64,000 nt of DNA from Armatimonadota bacterium. GTDB lineage: Bacteria; Sysuimicrobiota; Sysuimicrobiia; Sysuimicrobiales; Humicultoraceae. The position numbers were made by a program, and so were the translations under genes. Shown here one piece after another: positions 54,428-63,145 of the stretch. The stretch spans positions 2,952,309 to 3,016,308 of the forward strand of contig JAVKHP010000001.1 of assembly GCA_031459855.1 (NCBI GenBank), in the 5' to 3' direction. Under the pieces are notes generated by a model. It was given only the letters and a program-made list of their open reading frames with translations. It had not been told where the DNA came from and did not search any database. Positions within the stretch are counted from its first letter, which is position 1, and each line of letters opens with the position of its first letter.

Positions 54428-55138
54428 TCAGGATGAGCCGGTCTCGGCGCGCGCGGCGCGCACGTGCGTGCCGATTGCGAGCGCGCCGACCCCTGCCAGC
54501 GCGGCGTAGCAGGCCGCCACCACCAGCGCTGTCGCGGGTCCGCCGCCGCCGACCAAGCGGTCGAGGACGCGGATGGGGTTGAGCAGTGACCATGGCCGCG
54601 GGAGCAGGGCCGTCCCCACGAACAGGGCGCCGAGCGCGCTCCAGTGCACCAGGCTCCGGGTGAACTCCGAGGCGATGCGGCCCGACAGCCAGGCTCCCCA
54701 GGCACCGGCTGCCGCGCCGACCGTCGCTGTGAGCACGCCCGCCCAGACCACGATCGCCAGCGCCGCACCGCGCAGCGCGACGGCGAACACCACCACGGGC
54801 AAGGCGATCAGCACCAGGTAGAGGGCGTACAGCGTTCCGGAGAGTGCCTTCCCGGCGGCGATGGTCCTGACGGGAAACGCCGAGAGCACGAGGTCGGGAA
54901 CGCCCTTCTCGCCGTCGGCTGCGACCTCGCCCGAGGCGAACGCCGAGGTGAGGTAGGTCACCGCCACCAGCTGGGCCGCCAGCAACGCCAGCACAAGGTG
55001 GGCGTCGCGCAGCTCGAACCGTCCGACCTCCGGCGGCAGCGACAGGAACAGGAACGCGCTGCAGAGCACCAGGTAGAGCGTCTGCAGCGTGCGGCCACGG
55101 GACGAGCCCAGCCGGGCGCGCAGGTCGCCGCGGGTCAC
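54428..55138 (-). CDS. ABC-2-type permease-like membrane protein
   Basis: 236 residues with about six hydrophobic segments (LYLVLCSAFLFLSLP, LVLALLAAQLVAVTYLTSAFAS, ALYLVLIALPVVVFAVAL and so on) and the mid-loop GEKGVPDLVLSAFPVRTIAAGKALSGTLYAL, where the GxxxLLLS-like element typical of ABC-2 permeases lies. No ATPase gene is adjacent, so either the ATPase is elsewhere or the protein is an orphan. Located between the DUF4175-like and a secreted-domain gene in the MoxR cluster. Confidence 0.7.
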   Translation of the reverse strand: MTRGDLRARLGSSRGRTLQTLYLVLCSAFLFLSLPPEVGRFELRDAHLVLALLAAQLVAVTYLTSAFASGEVAADGEKGVPDLVLSAFPVRTIAAGKALSGTLYALYLVLIALPVVVFAVALRGAALAIVVWAGVLTATVGAAAGAWGAWLSGRIASEFTRSLVHWSALGALFVGTALLPRPWSLLNPIRVLDRLVGGGGPATALVVAACYAALAGVGALAIGTHVRAARAETGSS

Positions 55139-55222
55139 AGGATTCAGGTCTCGCGTGACGACCCCCCCGGCCCCGCCGGGCCAGCCGGCGCGGTCACCCG
55201 GCAGGCCCGCTGCGCAGGCGGC

Positions 55223-56908
55223 TCAGTCGGCCACACCCAGCGGCGCCAGCACGAGCTGCCAGGGCACCTCGACGCGGCCGTTCCACCGGAGGCTGAACGC
55301 CGGATCGCGCATCCAACCCAGCAGCCAGGCCGGGTGTGCCTTGAGTATAGCATCGGACTCCAGCAGGGAGAACGCCCACACCAGCAGCGCGTGGTTGGGC
55401 TCCGTGCGGGCCAACCGGTCCCGGGTGGTCCACCGGGATGCGTCGAGCGCGAGCACCGCGCGCCCCGCCACTGCCGGCAGGGGATGCACACGGCCGGTGG
55501 CATGGATCCATGCGCGCTCCAGCCGGAGGCCGTTGGCCAGTTGGATGACGGCGCGCGTGTACGCGCGATCGATGGTCCCGCGCACGCGCCCGGAGCCCAT
55601 CGCATGCACCACCAGCCGCGCGCTGTCGGCCCCGATCACGTCGGCGCCGTCGGGACGCCTCACCACGGTCAGGCCGATCGGCGTCGCCGGTCGCACCAGT
55701 GCGCCGGCGGCCAGGTGCAGGACGTAGGTGCTCCCCGGCGCGGCCACGGTACGCACGACGGCGAGCACACGCGCGCTGTCGGTCCCGGGCAGGTGCTCCA
55801 CCACGACCGACGCCACGGGGCCGGACGCGGCGCGGCGCGCGATCCCCGCCAGCACCAGGGCACCGGCGGCGGCCAGGAGCGTCACCGCGCACGCGGTGAG
55901 CAGTCCCAGTGCCCCGCGCCCTGCCGCCAGGGAGCTCAGCCGGCGCACCGCCACGATGTAGGCCAGCACGAGCGCCGCGGCGCCTACCTGGACCTGCAGC
56001 GGCAGCGGCCTGGCCGGGGGTAGCGTACCCTCCAGCTCTGGTGGCACCGCGGGGGCCGCCGCCTGCAGCATCGCCCCGGGCGCGCCACCCACAGCGTCCG
56101 CAGGCGTCGGGCGACTGCCATCCCACTCCCACAGGACCACGTGGCCACGGCCGCGCACGGCCCACACCACGCGGGCGCCGGGAGGCCCATCGACCCGCGC
56201 GCCGGCCACCGGCCGCACCACGATCTCGCCGCGCGGTCCTGTCCGGACCACCGCCGGCAGCAGCGGGCGCAGCGTGGGGCCCGCAAGCACCCGCACGTCG
56301 TCGTCCGACGGCATGGCCACCAGCCGCCCCCCGGCCAGCACCCACTGGTGCAACGCGCGGCGCTGGTCGTCGTCGACGCGGCGCTCGTCGAGGTCCCGCA
56401 CGACGACGAGGCGCACCGCCTCGTAGGCCTGCCACACCGGCGGGAGGTGCTCGGCGGGCAGGTAGACCACCTCCGCGCGCGCCGCCCCGGCCAGCCATCG
56501 CGCGCCGTTCAGCGGCGCGCGGGACAGGGCCAGCACGACCTCGTCCACCGGACGCAGACGGGGCAGCGCAACGCGCGCGAGGTGACCGCCTCCGGCGTCG
56601 TCGAGGGTGAGGACGCCGGGCGCCCGCGCGTTGTGGAACACCGCGGGCAGGAACACGCGGACGGTAGCGCCGGGACCCGCGCGCACCGGCACGGCGTACC
56701 GCGTGGCCACCCCGCCGGCCGGCGACGCGGTCGTGACGGTGAGCGTGCCATCCAGCCCCTGCGCCGGCGCCACGACCTCGACCCACACCGGTGTCCACGC
56801 GCCGGTGCGTGCGCGGCCATCGAACCCGACCGTCACCGTCACGATGCTGCCACCTGCGGCCGCACGCGACGGCGCGGACGCGAGCAGCGCGACGGTGGCC
56901 GCCAGCAC
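55223..56908 (-). CDS. Membrane-anchored large extracytoplasmic protein of the MoxR/VWA cluster
   Basis: 561 residues. An N-terminal signal (LAATVALLASAPSRAAAG) precedes a beta-rich region (TVTVGFDGRARTGAWTPVWVEV ... LDGTLTVTT), a Rossmann-like part (RLVVVRDLDERRVDDDQRRAL), then two spans near 310-370 (VGAAALVLAYIVAV, LLTACAVTLLAAAGALVLAG) and a C-terminal region. Similar proteins accompany BatA-like VWA genes. No enzyme motif is seen. Confidence 0.7.
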   Translation of the reverse strand: MLAATVALLASAPSRAAAGGSIVTVTVGFDGRARTGAWTPVWVEVVAPAQGLDGTLTVTTASPAGGVATRYAVPVRAGPGATVRVFLPAVFHNARAPGVLTLDDAGGGHLARVALPRLRPVDEVVLALSRAPLNGARWLAGAARAEVVYLPAEHLPPVWQAYEAVRLVVVRDLDERRVDDDQRRALHQWVLAGGRLVAMPSDDDVRVLAGPTLRPLLPAVVRTGPRGEIVVRPVAGARVDGPPGARVVWAVRGRGHVVLWEWDGSRPTPADAVGGAPGAMLQAAAPAVPPELEGTLPPARPLPLQVQVGAAALVLAYIVAVRRLSSLAAGRGALGLLTACAVTLLAAAGALVLAGIARRAASGPVASVVVEHLPGTDSARVLAVVRTVAAPGSTYVLHLAAGALVRPATPIGLTVVRRPDGADVIGADSARLVVHAMGSGRVRGTIDRAYTRAVIQLANGLRLERAWIHATGRVHPLPAVAGRAVLALDASRWTTRDRLARTEPNHALLVWAFSLLESDAILKAHPAWLLGWMRDPAFSLRWNGRVEVPWQLVLAPLGVAD

Positions 56909-56943
56909 AAGGCGGCGCAGTACCGCCCTGCAGGCTGAGGGGC

Positions 56944-57231
56944 TCAGCGAGACGACGGCGCGGACGACGACGGTGCGCCGGTCGACGACGTCCCGGTGTC
57001 CTTGGCGGACCCGCCGGTCGACGTGGCGGACGCGCCGTCACCGTCGGCGCGGGCGGGCTTCCGGTAGTCGGTCGTGTGGAACCCGCTGCCCTTGAAGATC
57101 AGGCCCACCGACGAGTAGACCTTGCGGGTCTCCCCGCCGCACCGCGGGCAGACCGGTGCCGGTCCGCCCACGGGCTGGTACTGCTCGAATTGGTGGCGGC
57201 ACTGGCTGCAGCGGTACTCGTACACGGGCAT
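56944..57231 (-). CDS. FmdB-type zinc ribbon regulator-like protein
   Basis: 95 residues, ATG after GGAGG. N-terminal zinc ribbon MPVYEYRCSQCRHQFEQ and CPRCGGETRKVYSSVGLIFKG, the FmdB-family pattern; a low-complexity Ser/Thr/Asp tail follows. FmdB was described next to formamidase, and most homologues have no known target. Its promoter is at 57292-57322. Confidence 0.9.
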   Translation of the reverse strand: MPVYEYRCSQCRHQFEQYQPVGGPAPVCPRCGGETRKVYSSVGLIFKGSGFHTTDYRKPARADGDGASATSTGGSAKDTGTSSTGAPSSSAPSSR

Positions 57232-57291
57232 GGCGGATCCTCCAGCAGTGCACCTGCCCCGCCGGTAATAGCGGGTCAATCAACGGTACTT

Positions 57292-57322
57292 ATTATGCGC
57301 GCCCCCGCACGGGCAGTGTCAA
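57292..57322 (-). promoter_or_regulatory. Promoter of the FmdB-like gene
   Basis: Minus-strand consensus -35 TTGACA (57317-57322), 19-bp spacer, -10 CATAAT (57292-57297). The -35 overlaps the last codons of the beta-propeller lipoprotein gene. Confidence 0.55.
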
Positions 57323-58353
57323 TCCCGCGCGATGCGCGCCAGCCAGACCGGACCCGCCAGCGCGCCCGTGTTCGTGCCGTAGGCCAGGTAGCCGTCGTCG
57401 GGCGCCCACGCCAGCGCGAGCGCCGCCCCTGGATCGGGGAACTCGAGCCGGTAGGTGAGCAAACGGCGCGCGGGCCCACCGGGCGTGGTGACGAAGATCT
57501 CGGCGTGGCCGTCGTCTACCAGCACGGCGTAGGCCAGCTTGTCGCCGGCGCGCGCCCACGCCAGCCCGGCGATCCGCGGCGCGGGCGCCGAGACGGCGCG
57601 CATGGCCGATCCGTCCGGCCGTACCACGAACACCTGGTCCCCACGGTCGGCGGCGGCCACGAACGCCACCCAGTCACCGCCCGGGGCGAGCGCCACCTCG
57701 CGCGCTGGCGGGTCGCGCCGCTGCAGCAGCCGCACGTCGGGGTAGGCGATGCGCACCTTCCACCACTCGGCGCTGCCCCCGGTGCCCTCCAGCGGCACGA
57801 ACAGGTACAGCGCGTCCGGGAACCACCCCAGGCCGGCGATCGGACGCGGCGGGGTCCACAGCACGTGCCGCAGGACGTTGCCGGCCGCCCCGGTCCACCA
57901 CAGCTCGAAGCGCGGCGGCTGCCCCGGCACGCGCACCACAGCCGCCAGCCGGTCGCCAACCGGCGCCCACGCCACCGCGGTCACGGGACCGGGAAGCGTC
58001 ACCCGGCGGCGGCCACTGCCGTCCGGGCGGACGACCCACAGGTCGCCACGGTCGACGTAGGCCAGCGCTTGCGCCACCGGCGCCCACGCCGCCGCGGTCA
58101 CCACCTGGCCGGGCGCCACCCGCACGGCGGCGTCCCCATCGACGCGCTGCACCCACAGGCCGTCGCGCGCGCCGAAGGCGAACCGCCGGCCATCGGGCGC
58201 CCACGCGACGGGGCTCAACGCAGACTGCTGGGTGGCGCGGGTGACCCCCTCGACCCGCAGGAACGCCAGCCCCACGGGCGGGCGCTGCCGGCGCACCTCA
58301 CACCCGGTGGCCAGCAGTGCCACCGCCGCCAGCGCCGCTGCGGCCCGGCGCAC
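57319..58353 (-). CDS. Beta-propeller (TolB/WD40-like) lipoprotein
   Basis: 344 residues. The signal peptide ends in a lipobox, ALLATGC, so it is a probable lipoprotein. The body has repeated blades with the TolB-like WAPDGxxxAF/Y motif (VAWAPDGRRFAFGARD, WAPVAQALAYVD, WAPVGDRLAAVV, LAPGGDWVAFVA, WARAGDKLAYAV, WAPDDGYLAYGT), six to seven in all. Probably binds a protein or envelope partner; role unknown. Not in an evident operon with metK, although only 10 bp separate them. Confidence 0.85.
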   Translation of the reverse strand: MRRAAAALAAVALLATGCEVRRQRPPVGLAFLRVEGVTRATQQSALSPVAWAPDGRRFAFGARDGLWVQRVDGDAAVRVAPGQVVTAAAWAPVAQALAYVDRGDLWVVRPDGSGRRRVTLPGPVTAVAWAPVGDRLAAVVRVPGQPPRFELWWTGAAGNVLRHVLWTPPRPIAGLGWFPDALYLFVPLEGTGGSAEWWKVRIAYPDVRLLQRRDPPAREVALAPGGDWVAFVAAADRGDQVFVVRPDGSAMRAVSAPAPRIAGLAWARAGDKLAYAVLVDDGHAEIFVTTPGGPARRLLTYRLEFPDPGAALALAWAPDDGYLAYGTNTGALAGPVWLARIARD

Positions 58354-58363
58354 TGCCGGCCGG

Positions 58364-59566
58364 TCACCAGACCGGGTGCAGGCCGCTGGCGAGTTCCTGG
58401 GTGAGGGCGGTGATGTTGGCGAACTCGTCGTCGAGCACCTCGCGCACCCTGCGCTCGACGATCCGGCGTCGCGCGTGCCGGGCCAGCACCACCTGGGCGG
58501 CAGCGACCTTCGGCTCGTCGATGGGCGCGCCGATCTGGCTGAGCATCCAGACGTAGACCTCGCGGATGCCCGGCACCTCGCGGTGGATGCGCTCGGCCGC
58601 CTTCTTGGTGAGGATCGTGTAGATCTTGCCCACGTGCGAGACGGGGTTCTTGCCCGCTGCGGCCTCCGTCCCCATGGGCCGGTTCAGGGAGATCAGGCCG
58701 TTCACCCGGTTGCCGCGGCCCACCTGGCCCGAGTCCCCGCTCTCGGCAGAGGTACCCGTCACCGACAGGTACATGCCGCCCAGCCCGCGGCTGGGCGCAT
58801 CCAGCGTGTTGAGGTCGAGCTGCACCGTCTTGAACTCGGTGCGGCCGTTGAGGAAGCTCATGATGGCGTCGCGCAGCATGCTCTTGCGCTGGAAGTATGT
58901 CTGCTCGCTGTCGATGAACCGATCCACGAACGCCACCGCGGCGGTCAGGTGCAGCGCGTCGCCCCGCCGGTAGCCCATCACCTTCACGTCCTCGCCCACC
59001 TCCGGGAACTCTTGCTTGAACTCGCGGCCGTTCAGCAGGCGCTCGACGTCCAGCACCACGCGCTCGGTGGGCGAGAGGGGGGCGAACCCCACGGCGGCGG
59101 ACGTGTCGTTGGCCACGGGGCGATCCCGCTGGAAGATGTCCACCAGTTCGGGCGAGCCCGGCTTGATCTGCACGTCGTAGACCACGTGCCGCTCGGGGTC
59201 CACGAAGCGCAGGTTGTCGCGGATCCAGGCCTTGGCCGTGCGCACCGCGATCTCCTCCACCGGCACCCGGCGCCCGTCGCACACGGCCGTGGCGCGGTCG
59301 CCGAAGATCAGCCGCATCGGCTCGGTGACGACGCCCCCGCCCAGCCGCACGTCGGCGCTGCCCGCCACCAGGAACGCCTTGTCGATGTTGTGGTGGAGGA
59401 CCCGCCCGCACGCCCGCAGGTACTCGCGGCTCAGCTCCACCGAGACCTGCTCCATGATCGCATCGCAGATGGAGTCGGGGTGGCCGATGCCCTTGCGCTC
59501 GACGATCTCCACCTGCTGCTCGGGCACCGGCGTCCTGGTCAGGATGTCCACCACGATGTTCCGCAT
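58364..59566 (-). CDS. S-adenosylmethionine synthetase, archaeal type
   Basis: 400 residues from the ATG at 59566 after GGAGGGG. It forms SAM from ATP and methionine. The sequence follows the archaeal MAT family: MRNIVVDILTRTPVPEQQVEIVERKGIGHPDSICDAIME-type N-terminus, HHNIDKAFLVAGSADVRLGGG, VYVWMLSQIGAPIDEP. It lacks the bacterial MetK signatures (GEGHPDK followed by DQG, and the GAGDQG loop). A strong promoter lies upstream. It supplies SAM for the methyltransferases and feeds the MTA recycled by mtnP. Confidence 0.93.
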   Translation of the reverse strand: MRNIVVDILTRTPVPEQQVEIVERKGIGHPDSICDAIMEQVSVELSREYLRACGRVLHHNIDKAFLVAGSADVRLGGGVVTEPMRLIFGDRATAVCDGRRVPVEEIAVRTAKAWIRDNLRFVDPERHVVYDVQIKPGSPELVDIFQRDRPVANDTSAAVGFAPLSPTERVVLDVERLLNGREFKQEFPEVGEDVKVMGYRRGDALHLTAAVAFVDRFIDSEQTYFQRKSMLRDAIMSFLNGRTEFKTVQLDLNTLDAPSRGLGGMYLSVTGTSAESGDSGQVGRGNRVNGLISLNRPMGTEAAAGKNPVSHVGKIYTILTKKAAERIHREVPGIREVYVWMLSQIGAPIDEPKVAAAQVVLARHARRRIVERRVREVLDDEFANITALTQELASGLHPVW

Positions 59567-59600
59567 GGGCCCCTCCTGTGCACCGTCCGCCACGCGCCAC

Positions 59601-59629
59601 ACTATAGCAGACCCCGCCGGGGCGTCCAA
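59601..59629 (-). promoter_or_regulatory. Promoter of the archaeal-type MAT gene
   Basis: Minus-strand -35 TTGGAC (59624-59629), 17-bp spacer, -10 TATAGT (59601-59606), with a 35-bp leader to the ATG. Confidence 0.75.
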
Positions 59630-59654
59630 GCACCGTCCGCGGGCGCCCGTGCGG

Positions 59655-60323
59655 TCACCACCAGCGGGGCGTGCGCCGGCGCCGGGCGAAGACGCCCACC
59701 AGCGCCATGCCGGCGACGAAGCCGCCGATGTGCGCCCACCACGCCACCGTGGTCACCCCCGGCGCGCCCAGCGCGGCCATGCCCTGCACCAGCTGCAGCA
59801 GGAACCACAGCGAGAGCACCAGCAGGGCCGGGAGCTCCACGAACCGGATGAAGACCCCGACGACCATCAGCGACAGGATCGACGCCCGCGGGTAGAGCAC
59901 CAGGTAGGCGCCCAGCACGGCGGCGATGGCGCCGCTGGCGCCCACCAGAGGCACCGGCGAGGTGGGCTGCGTCGCCACGTGGGCGAGCCCGGCGAGCACG
60001 CCACTGGTCAGGTAGAACACCAGGAACCGCCCGTGCCCCATGGCGTCCTCGACGTTGTCCCCGAAGACCCACAGGTAGAGCATGTTGCCGCCCAGGTGCA
60101 TCCACGAGCCGTGCAGGAACATCGAGGTGACCAGCCCGCGGGCGCCCGCCAGGCCCGCCGTGACCTCCGCCGGCACCGCGCCGTAGCGGAGGAAGAAGGC
60201 CGTTCGCACCGTCTCGCTCTCCAGCCCCACCGTGTAGAGGAAGACGACGACGCACGTGGCGATGAGGGCGTAGACGACGATCGGCGTGGACCGGGACGGG
60301 TTCAGGTCTCGCAGGGGGAGCAT
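59655..60323 (-). CDS. Rhomboid-family intramembrane serine protease
   Basis: 222 residues and six predicted membrane spans. The conserved FLHGSWMHLGGNMLYLWVFG, GASGAI (nucleophile Ser) and AHIGGFVAGM (catalytic His) motifs are complete. Cleaves transmembrane substrates in the plane of the membrane. It follows the MgtC gene by 3 bp. Confidence 0.92.
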   Translation of the reverse strand: MLPLRDLNPSRSTPIVVYALIATCVVVFLYTVGLESETVRTAFFLRYGAVPAEVTAGLAGARGLVTSMFLHGSWMHLGGNMLYLWVFGDNVEDAMGHGRFLVFYLTSGVLAGLAHVATQPTSPVPLVGASGAIAAVLGAYLVLYPRASILSLMVVGVFIRFVELPALLVLSLWFLLQLVQGMAALGAPGVTTVAWWAHIGGFVAGMALVGVFARRRRTPRWW

Positions 60324-60326
60324 CGC

Positions 60327-60977
60327 CTAGGCTTCCCAGCGGGCTTCGTCCACGCCCTCGATCTCCCCCAGCGCCACCAGGACGTCGCCCCGGGTGACCC
60401 TGGCCGGCAGGCGCAGCGTCATGTCCAGCGTCACCCGATCCTCGGTCTTGCCGGTGAACTCCACGCGGTCGATGTTGACGCCCAGCAGGCCCAGGGCGGT
60501 GCCGATCTTGCCCAGTTGCCCGGGGACGTCGGCCATCTGCACGACGCAGTGGCCGATCCCGCGCCGGGGCAGGAAGCGCTCGACGCTCTTCATCAGCGTG
60601 AGCACCACGATGACGATGGTGGTGGCGCCCAGCGCGCCGGCGTAGTAGCCGATCCCGCACGCCGTGCCGATGGCGGCCACGGTCCACAGCGTCGCGGCCG
60701 TGGTCAGGCCCTGCACGCCTCCGCCGGTGCGAAAGATGGTCCCGGCCCCCAGGAAGCCGATACCGACCACGACGTTGCTGGCCACCCGGGCCGGGTCGGC
60801 GCCTGTGCCGAAGAAGCCGGCGGTGGACAGCAGGGCGAACAGCGCGGCGCCGACGCAGACGAGGATGTTGGTGCGGAACCCGGCGGGCTTGTCGACGCTC
60901 TCCCGCTCGAACCCGATGACCCCGCCCAGCGCCACCGCCAGGACCAGGCGCGCCAGCGCTTCCCACCACGGGATCAT
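60327..60977 (-). CDS. MgtC/SapB family membrane protein
   Basis: 216 residues. N-terminal four to five spans with the family signature VIGFERESVDKPAGFRTNILVCVGAAL and FLGAGTIFR, then a C-terminal ACT-like cytosolic domain (QMADVPGQLGKIGTALGLLGVNIDRVEF). MgtC homologues influence Mg2+ homeostasis and F-ATPase activity. Its ATG overlaps the ispG stop (ATGA). Confidence 0.9.
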   Translation of the reverse strand: MIPWWEALARLVLAVALGGVIGFERESVDKPAGFRTNILVCVGAALFALLSTAGFFGTGADPARVASNVVVGIGFLGAGTIFRTGGGVQGLTTAATLWTVAAIGTACGIGYYAGALGATTIVIVVLTLMKSVERFLPRRGIGHCVVQMADVPGQLGKIGTALGLLGVNIDRVEFTGKTEDRVTLDMTLRLPARVTRGDVLVALGEIEGVDEARWEA

Positions 60978-62110
60978 GCCGGCCCCGAGCCTGCCGCGGT
61001 GGTGCCGGTGCCGCTCCCGGCGGCGGCGGGCGTCGGTGCGGCGACGCCGTACCGCTCCCGCGCCACCCGCCAGACGTGCGCCATCAGCTCGTCGACGAGC
61101 CGGTCCTCGGGCAGGCTCGCCACGATCTTGCCGTCCTGGAAGATCAGGCCCATGCCGCGGCCGCAGGCGATGCCGAGGTCGGCCATGCGCGCCTCGCCTG
61201 GCCCGTTCACCGCACACCCCATCACGGCGACCTTCACCGGCGCCGGCACGTCCCGCAGCCGTCGTTCCACCTCTCGCGCGATCTGGATGATGTCGACCTC
61301 GGCGCGCCCGCACGAGGGACACGCCACGAACTGCACCCCGCGGGTCCGCAGGCCGAGGCTCTTGAGGATCTCGTACCCGGCGCGCACCTCCTCGACGGGA
61401 TCGGCGGCCAGCGAGACCCGGATGGTGTTCCCGATGCCACGCGCCAGCACGGCGCCGATGCCCACCGCCGACTTGATGCTGCCCGCCCAGGCGGTGCCCG
61501 CCTCGGTGACGCCCACGTGCAGCGGGTAGGGCACCAGCTCGCTGATCATCGTGTAGGCCTCGATCATCATGGGCACGTCCGAGGCCTTGACCGAGATGAC
61601 GATGTCGTGGAAGCCCAGGTCCTCCAGGACCTTGACGTCCTCCATCGCCGAGTCCACCAGCGCCTCGGGGCACGGCCGCCCCCACTTGCGCAGCGTGGCC
61701 TTGGCGAGCGACCCGATGTTGGCCCCGATGCGGATGGGCACGCCGCGCGCGGCCGCTTCGCGCGCGACGATGCGCACGCGCTCGCGGCTGCCGATGTTGC
61801 CGGGGTTGAGGCGCAGCTTGTGGACGCCGGCCTCCAGCGCCGCCAGGGCCAGACGGTGGTCGAAGTGGATGTCGGCCACCACGGGCAGGGGGCTGCGCGG
61901 CGTGATGGCGGCCAGGGCCGCCGCCGCCTCCCGGTCGGGGACGGCCAGCCGCACGATCTCGCACCCCTCGGCGGCCAGCTGGTAGATCTGCGCCAGGGTG
62001 GCGTCCACGTCCCGCGTGTCGGTGATGGTCATGGACTGCACCGAGACGGGTGCCTGGCCCCCGATCTCGACCTTCCCGACCCTGACGGTGCGCGTCTGCG
62101 TCCGGTGCAT
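60974..62110 (-). CDS. ispG: (E)-4-hydroxy-3-methylbut-2-enyl-diphosphate synthase
   Basis: 378 residues. Penultimate MEP-pathway enzyme with a 4Fe-4S cluster: TRTVRVGKVEIGGQAPVSVQSMTITDT, the TIM barrel LRLNPGNIGS, and C-terminal cluster ligands CPSCGR and CAVNGPGEA with the acidic ligand near. It shares a minus-strand run with dxr and rseP upstream and mgtC downstream. Confidence 0.97.
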   Translation of the reverse strand: MHRTQTRTVRVGKVEIGGQAPVSVQSMTITDTRDVDATLAQIYQLAAEGCEIVRLAVPDREAAAALAAITPRSPLPVVADIHFDHRLALAALEAGVHKLRLNPGNIGSRERVRIVAREAAARGVPIRIGANIGSLAKATLRKWGRPCPEALVDSAMEDVKVLEDLGFHDIVISVKASDVPMMIEAYTMISELVPYPLHVGVTEAGTAWAGSIKSAVGIGAVLARGIGNTIRVSLAADPVEEVRAGYEILKSLGLRTRGVQFVACPSCGRAEVDIIQIAREVERRLRDVPAPVKVAVMGCAVNGPGEARMADLGIACGRGMGLIFQDGKIVASLPEDRLVDELMAHVWRVARERYGVAAPTPAAAGSGTGTTAAGSGPA

Positions 62111-62122
62111 CGGTCCGCTCCC

Positions 62123-63145
62123 CTACTCGAAGAGCCGCCGGAGGTCGCGCAGGGTCACGGTGGCCAGCAGCAGCAACAACAGCGCGAGGCCCACGGTGTG
62201 CACCAGCCCCTCGCGCCGGGCGTCCAGCAGCGGCCGCCGGCGCACGGCCTCGGCGACCAGGAACGCCAGCCGGCCGCCGTCCAGCGCGGGAATCGGCAGC
62301 AGGTTGAAGAACCCGATCAGGATGCTGAACTGGGCGGTGATGTGCAGGAAGACCTGGAACCCCAGCGCCGCAGCCTGCCGGAGCTGGTCGCCGGCGGCCA
62401 GCGGTCCGCCGAGGTGCTCGAGGAACCGGCCCTCGCGAATCAGGCGCTCGACGATCCCGGCCAGCACCACGATGTAGTGCCCCGTCTGGCGCACGCCCCA
62501 CACCAGCGCGGCCGCAGGATGGAGGCGGGTGAAGATGGGGTCGGGCGCGAACCCGATGCGGCCTACGCCGCGCGCGGGATCCAGGCGGGGCGTGACCGCC
62601 ACGGTCAGGGCCTGATCGCCCCGGTGCACGTCCAGCACCAGCGTCCGGCCCACGCTGCGGTTGATCGTCTCGATCAGCTGGTCGGTGCCCATGGGCTGAC
62701 CGTCGATGCCGACGATGCGGTCGCCCGGCCGGAGCCCGGCGGCCTCTGCCGGCCAGCCCGCCTCGAGGCTGCGCACCCGGGTGCTGGTGGCGACACCACC
62801 GGTGACCGCCGCCAGCGTCAGGATCAGGACCGCCATGGCGAGGTTCATCAGCGGGCCCGCGGCGATGATGGCCATGCGGGCGCCCACCGGCTGAGCCTGG
62901 AAGCTGCCCGCCCCCGCGCCGCCCTCCTCACCCTCCATGCGCACGTACCCGCCGAAAGGCAGCAGGTTGATCGCATACCGCGTCTCGCCGCGGGTCCAGC
63001 TCGCCAGCGCCGGCCCGAACCCGATGGCGAAGGCGTGCACGCGCACGCCGGCACGCTTGGCCACCAGGAAGTGGCCCAGTTCGTGGAAGAAGATCATGGC
63101 GCCAAAGGCCGCCACCGCGGCCAGCACGTCGGGCACCGCCGTCAC
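62123..63145 (-). CDS. rseP: RIP metalloprotease RseP (site-2 protease)
   Basis: 340 residues. Zinc motif FFHELGHFLVAKRAGV near the start, one PDZ domain (about 105-185, LEAGWPAEAAGLRPGDRIVGIDG) and the C-terminal FNLLPIPALDGGRLAFLVAEA motif, with flanking membrane spans. Cleaves anti-sigma factors or signal-peptide remnants in the membrane. ATG overlaps the dxr stop (ATGA). Sits in the common dxr-rseP-ispG order. Confidence 0.96.
   Translation of the reverse strand: MTAVPDVLAAVAAFGAMIFFHELGHFLVAKRAGVRVHAFAIGFGPALASWTRGETRYAINLLPFGGYVRMEGEEGGAGAGSFQAQPVGARMAIIAAGPLMNLAMAVLILTLAAVTGGVATSTRVRSLEAGWPAEAAGLRPGDRIVGIDGQPMGTDQLIETINRSVGRTLVLDVHRGDQALTVAVTPRLDPARGVGRIGFAPDPIFTRLHPAAALVWGVRQTGHYIVVLAGIVERLIREGRFLEHLGGPLAAGDQLRQAAALGFQVFLHITAQFSILIGFFNLLPIPALDGGRLAFLVAEAVRRRPLLDARREGLVHTVGLALLLLLLATVTLRDLRRLFE

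Noticed and set aside
55335-55355. TATAGC-like promoter element inside the large extracytoplasmic protein gene
   Set aside because: A TATACT-like word occurs (minus strand) inside the coding region, without a matching -35 and with no gene start nearby.
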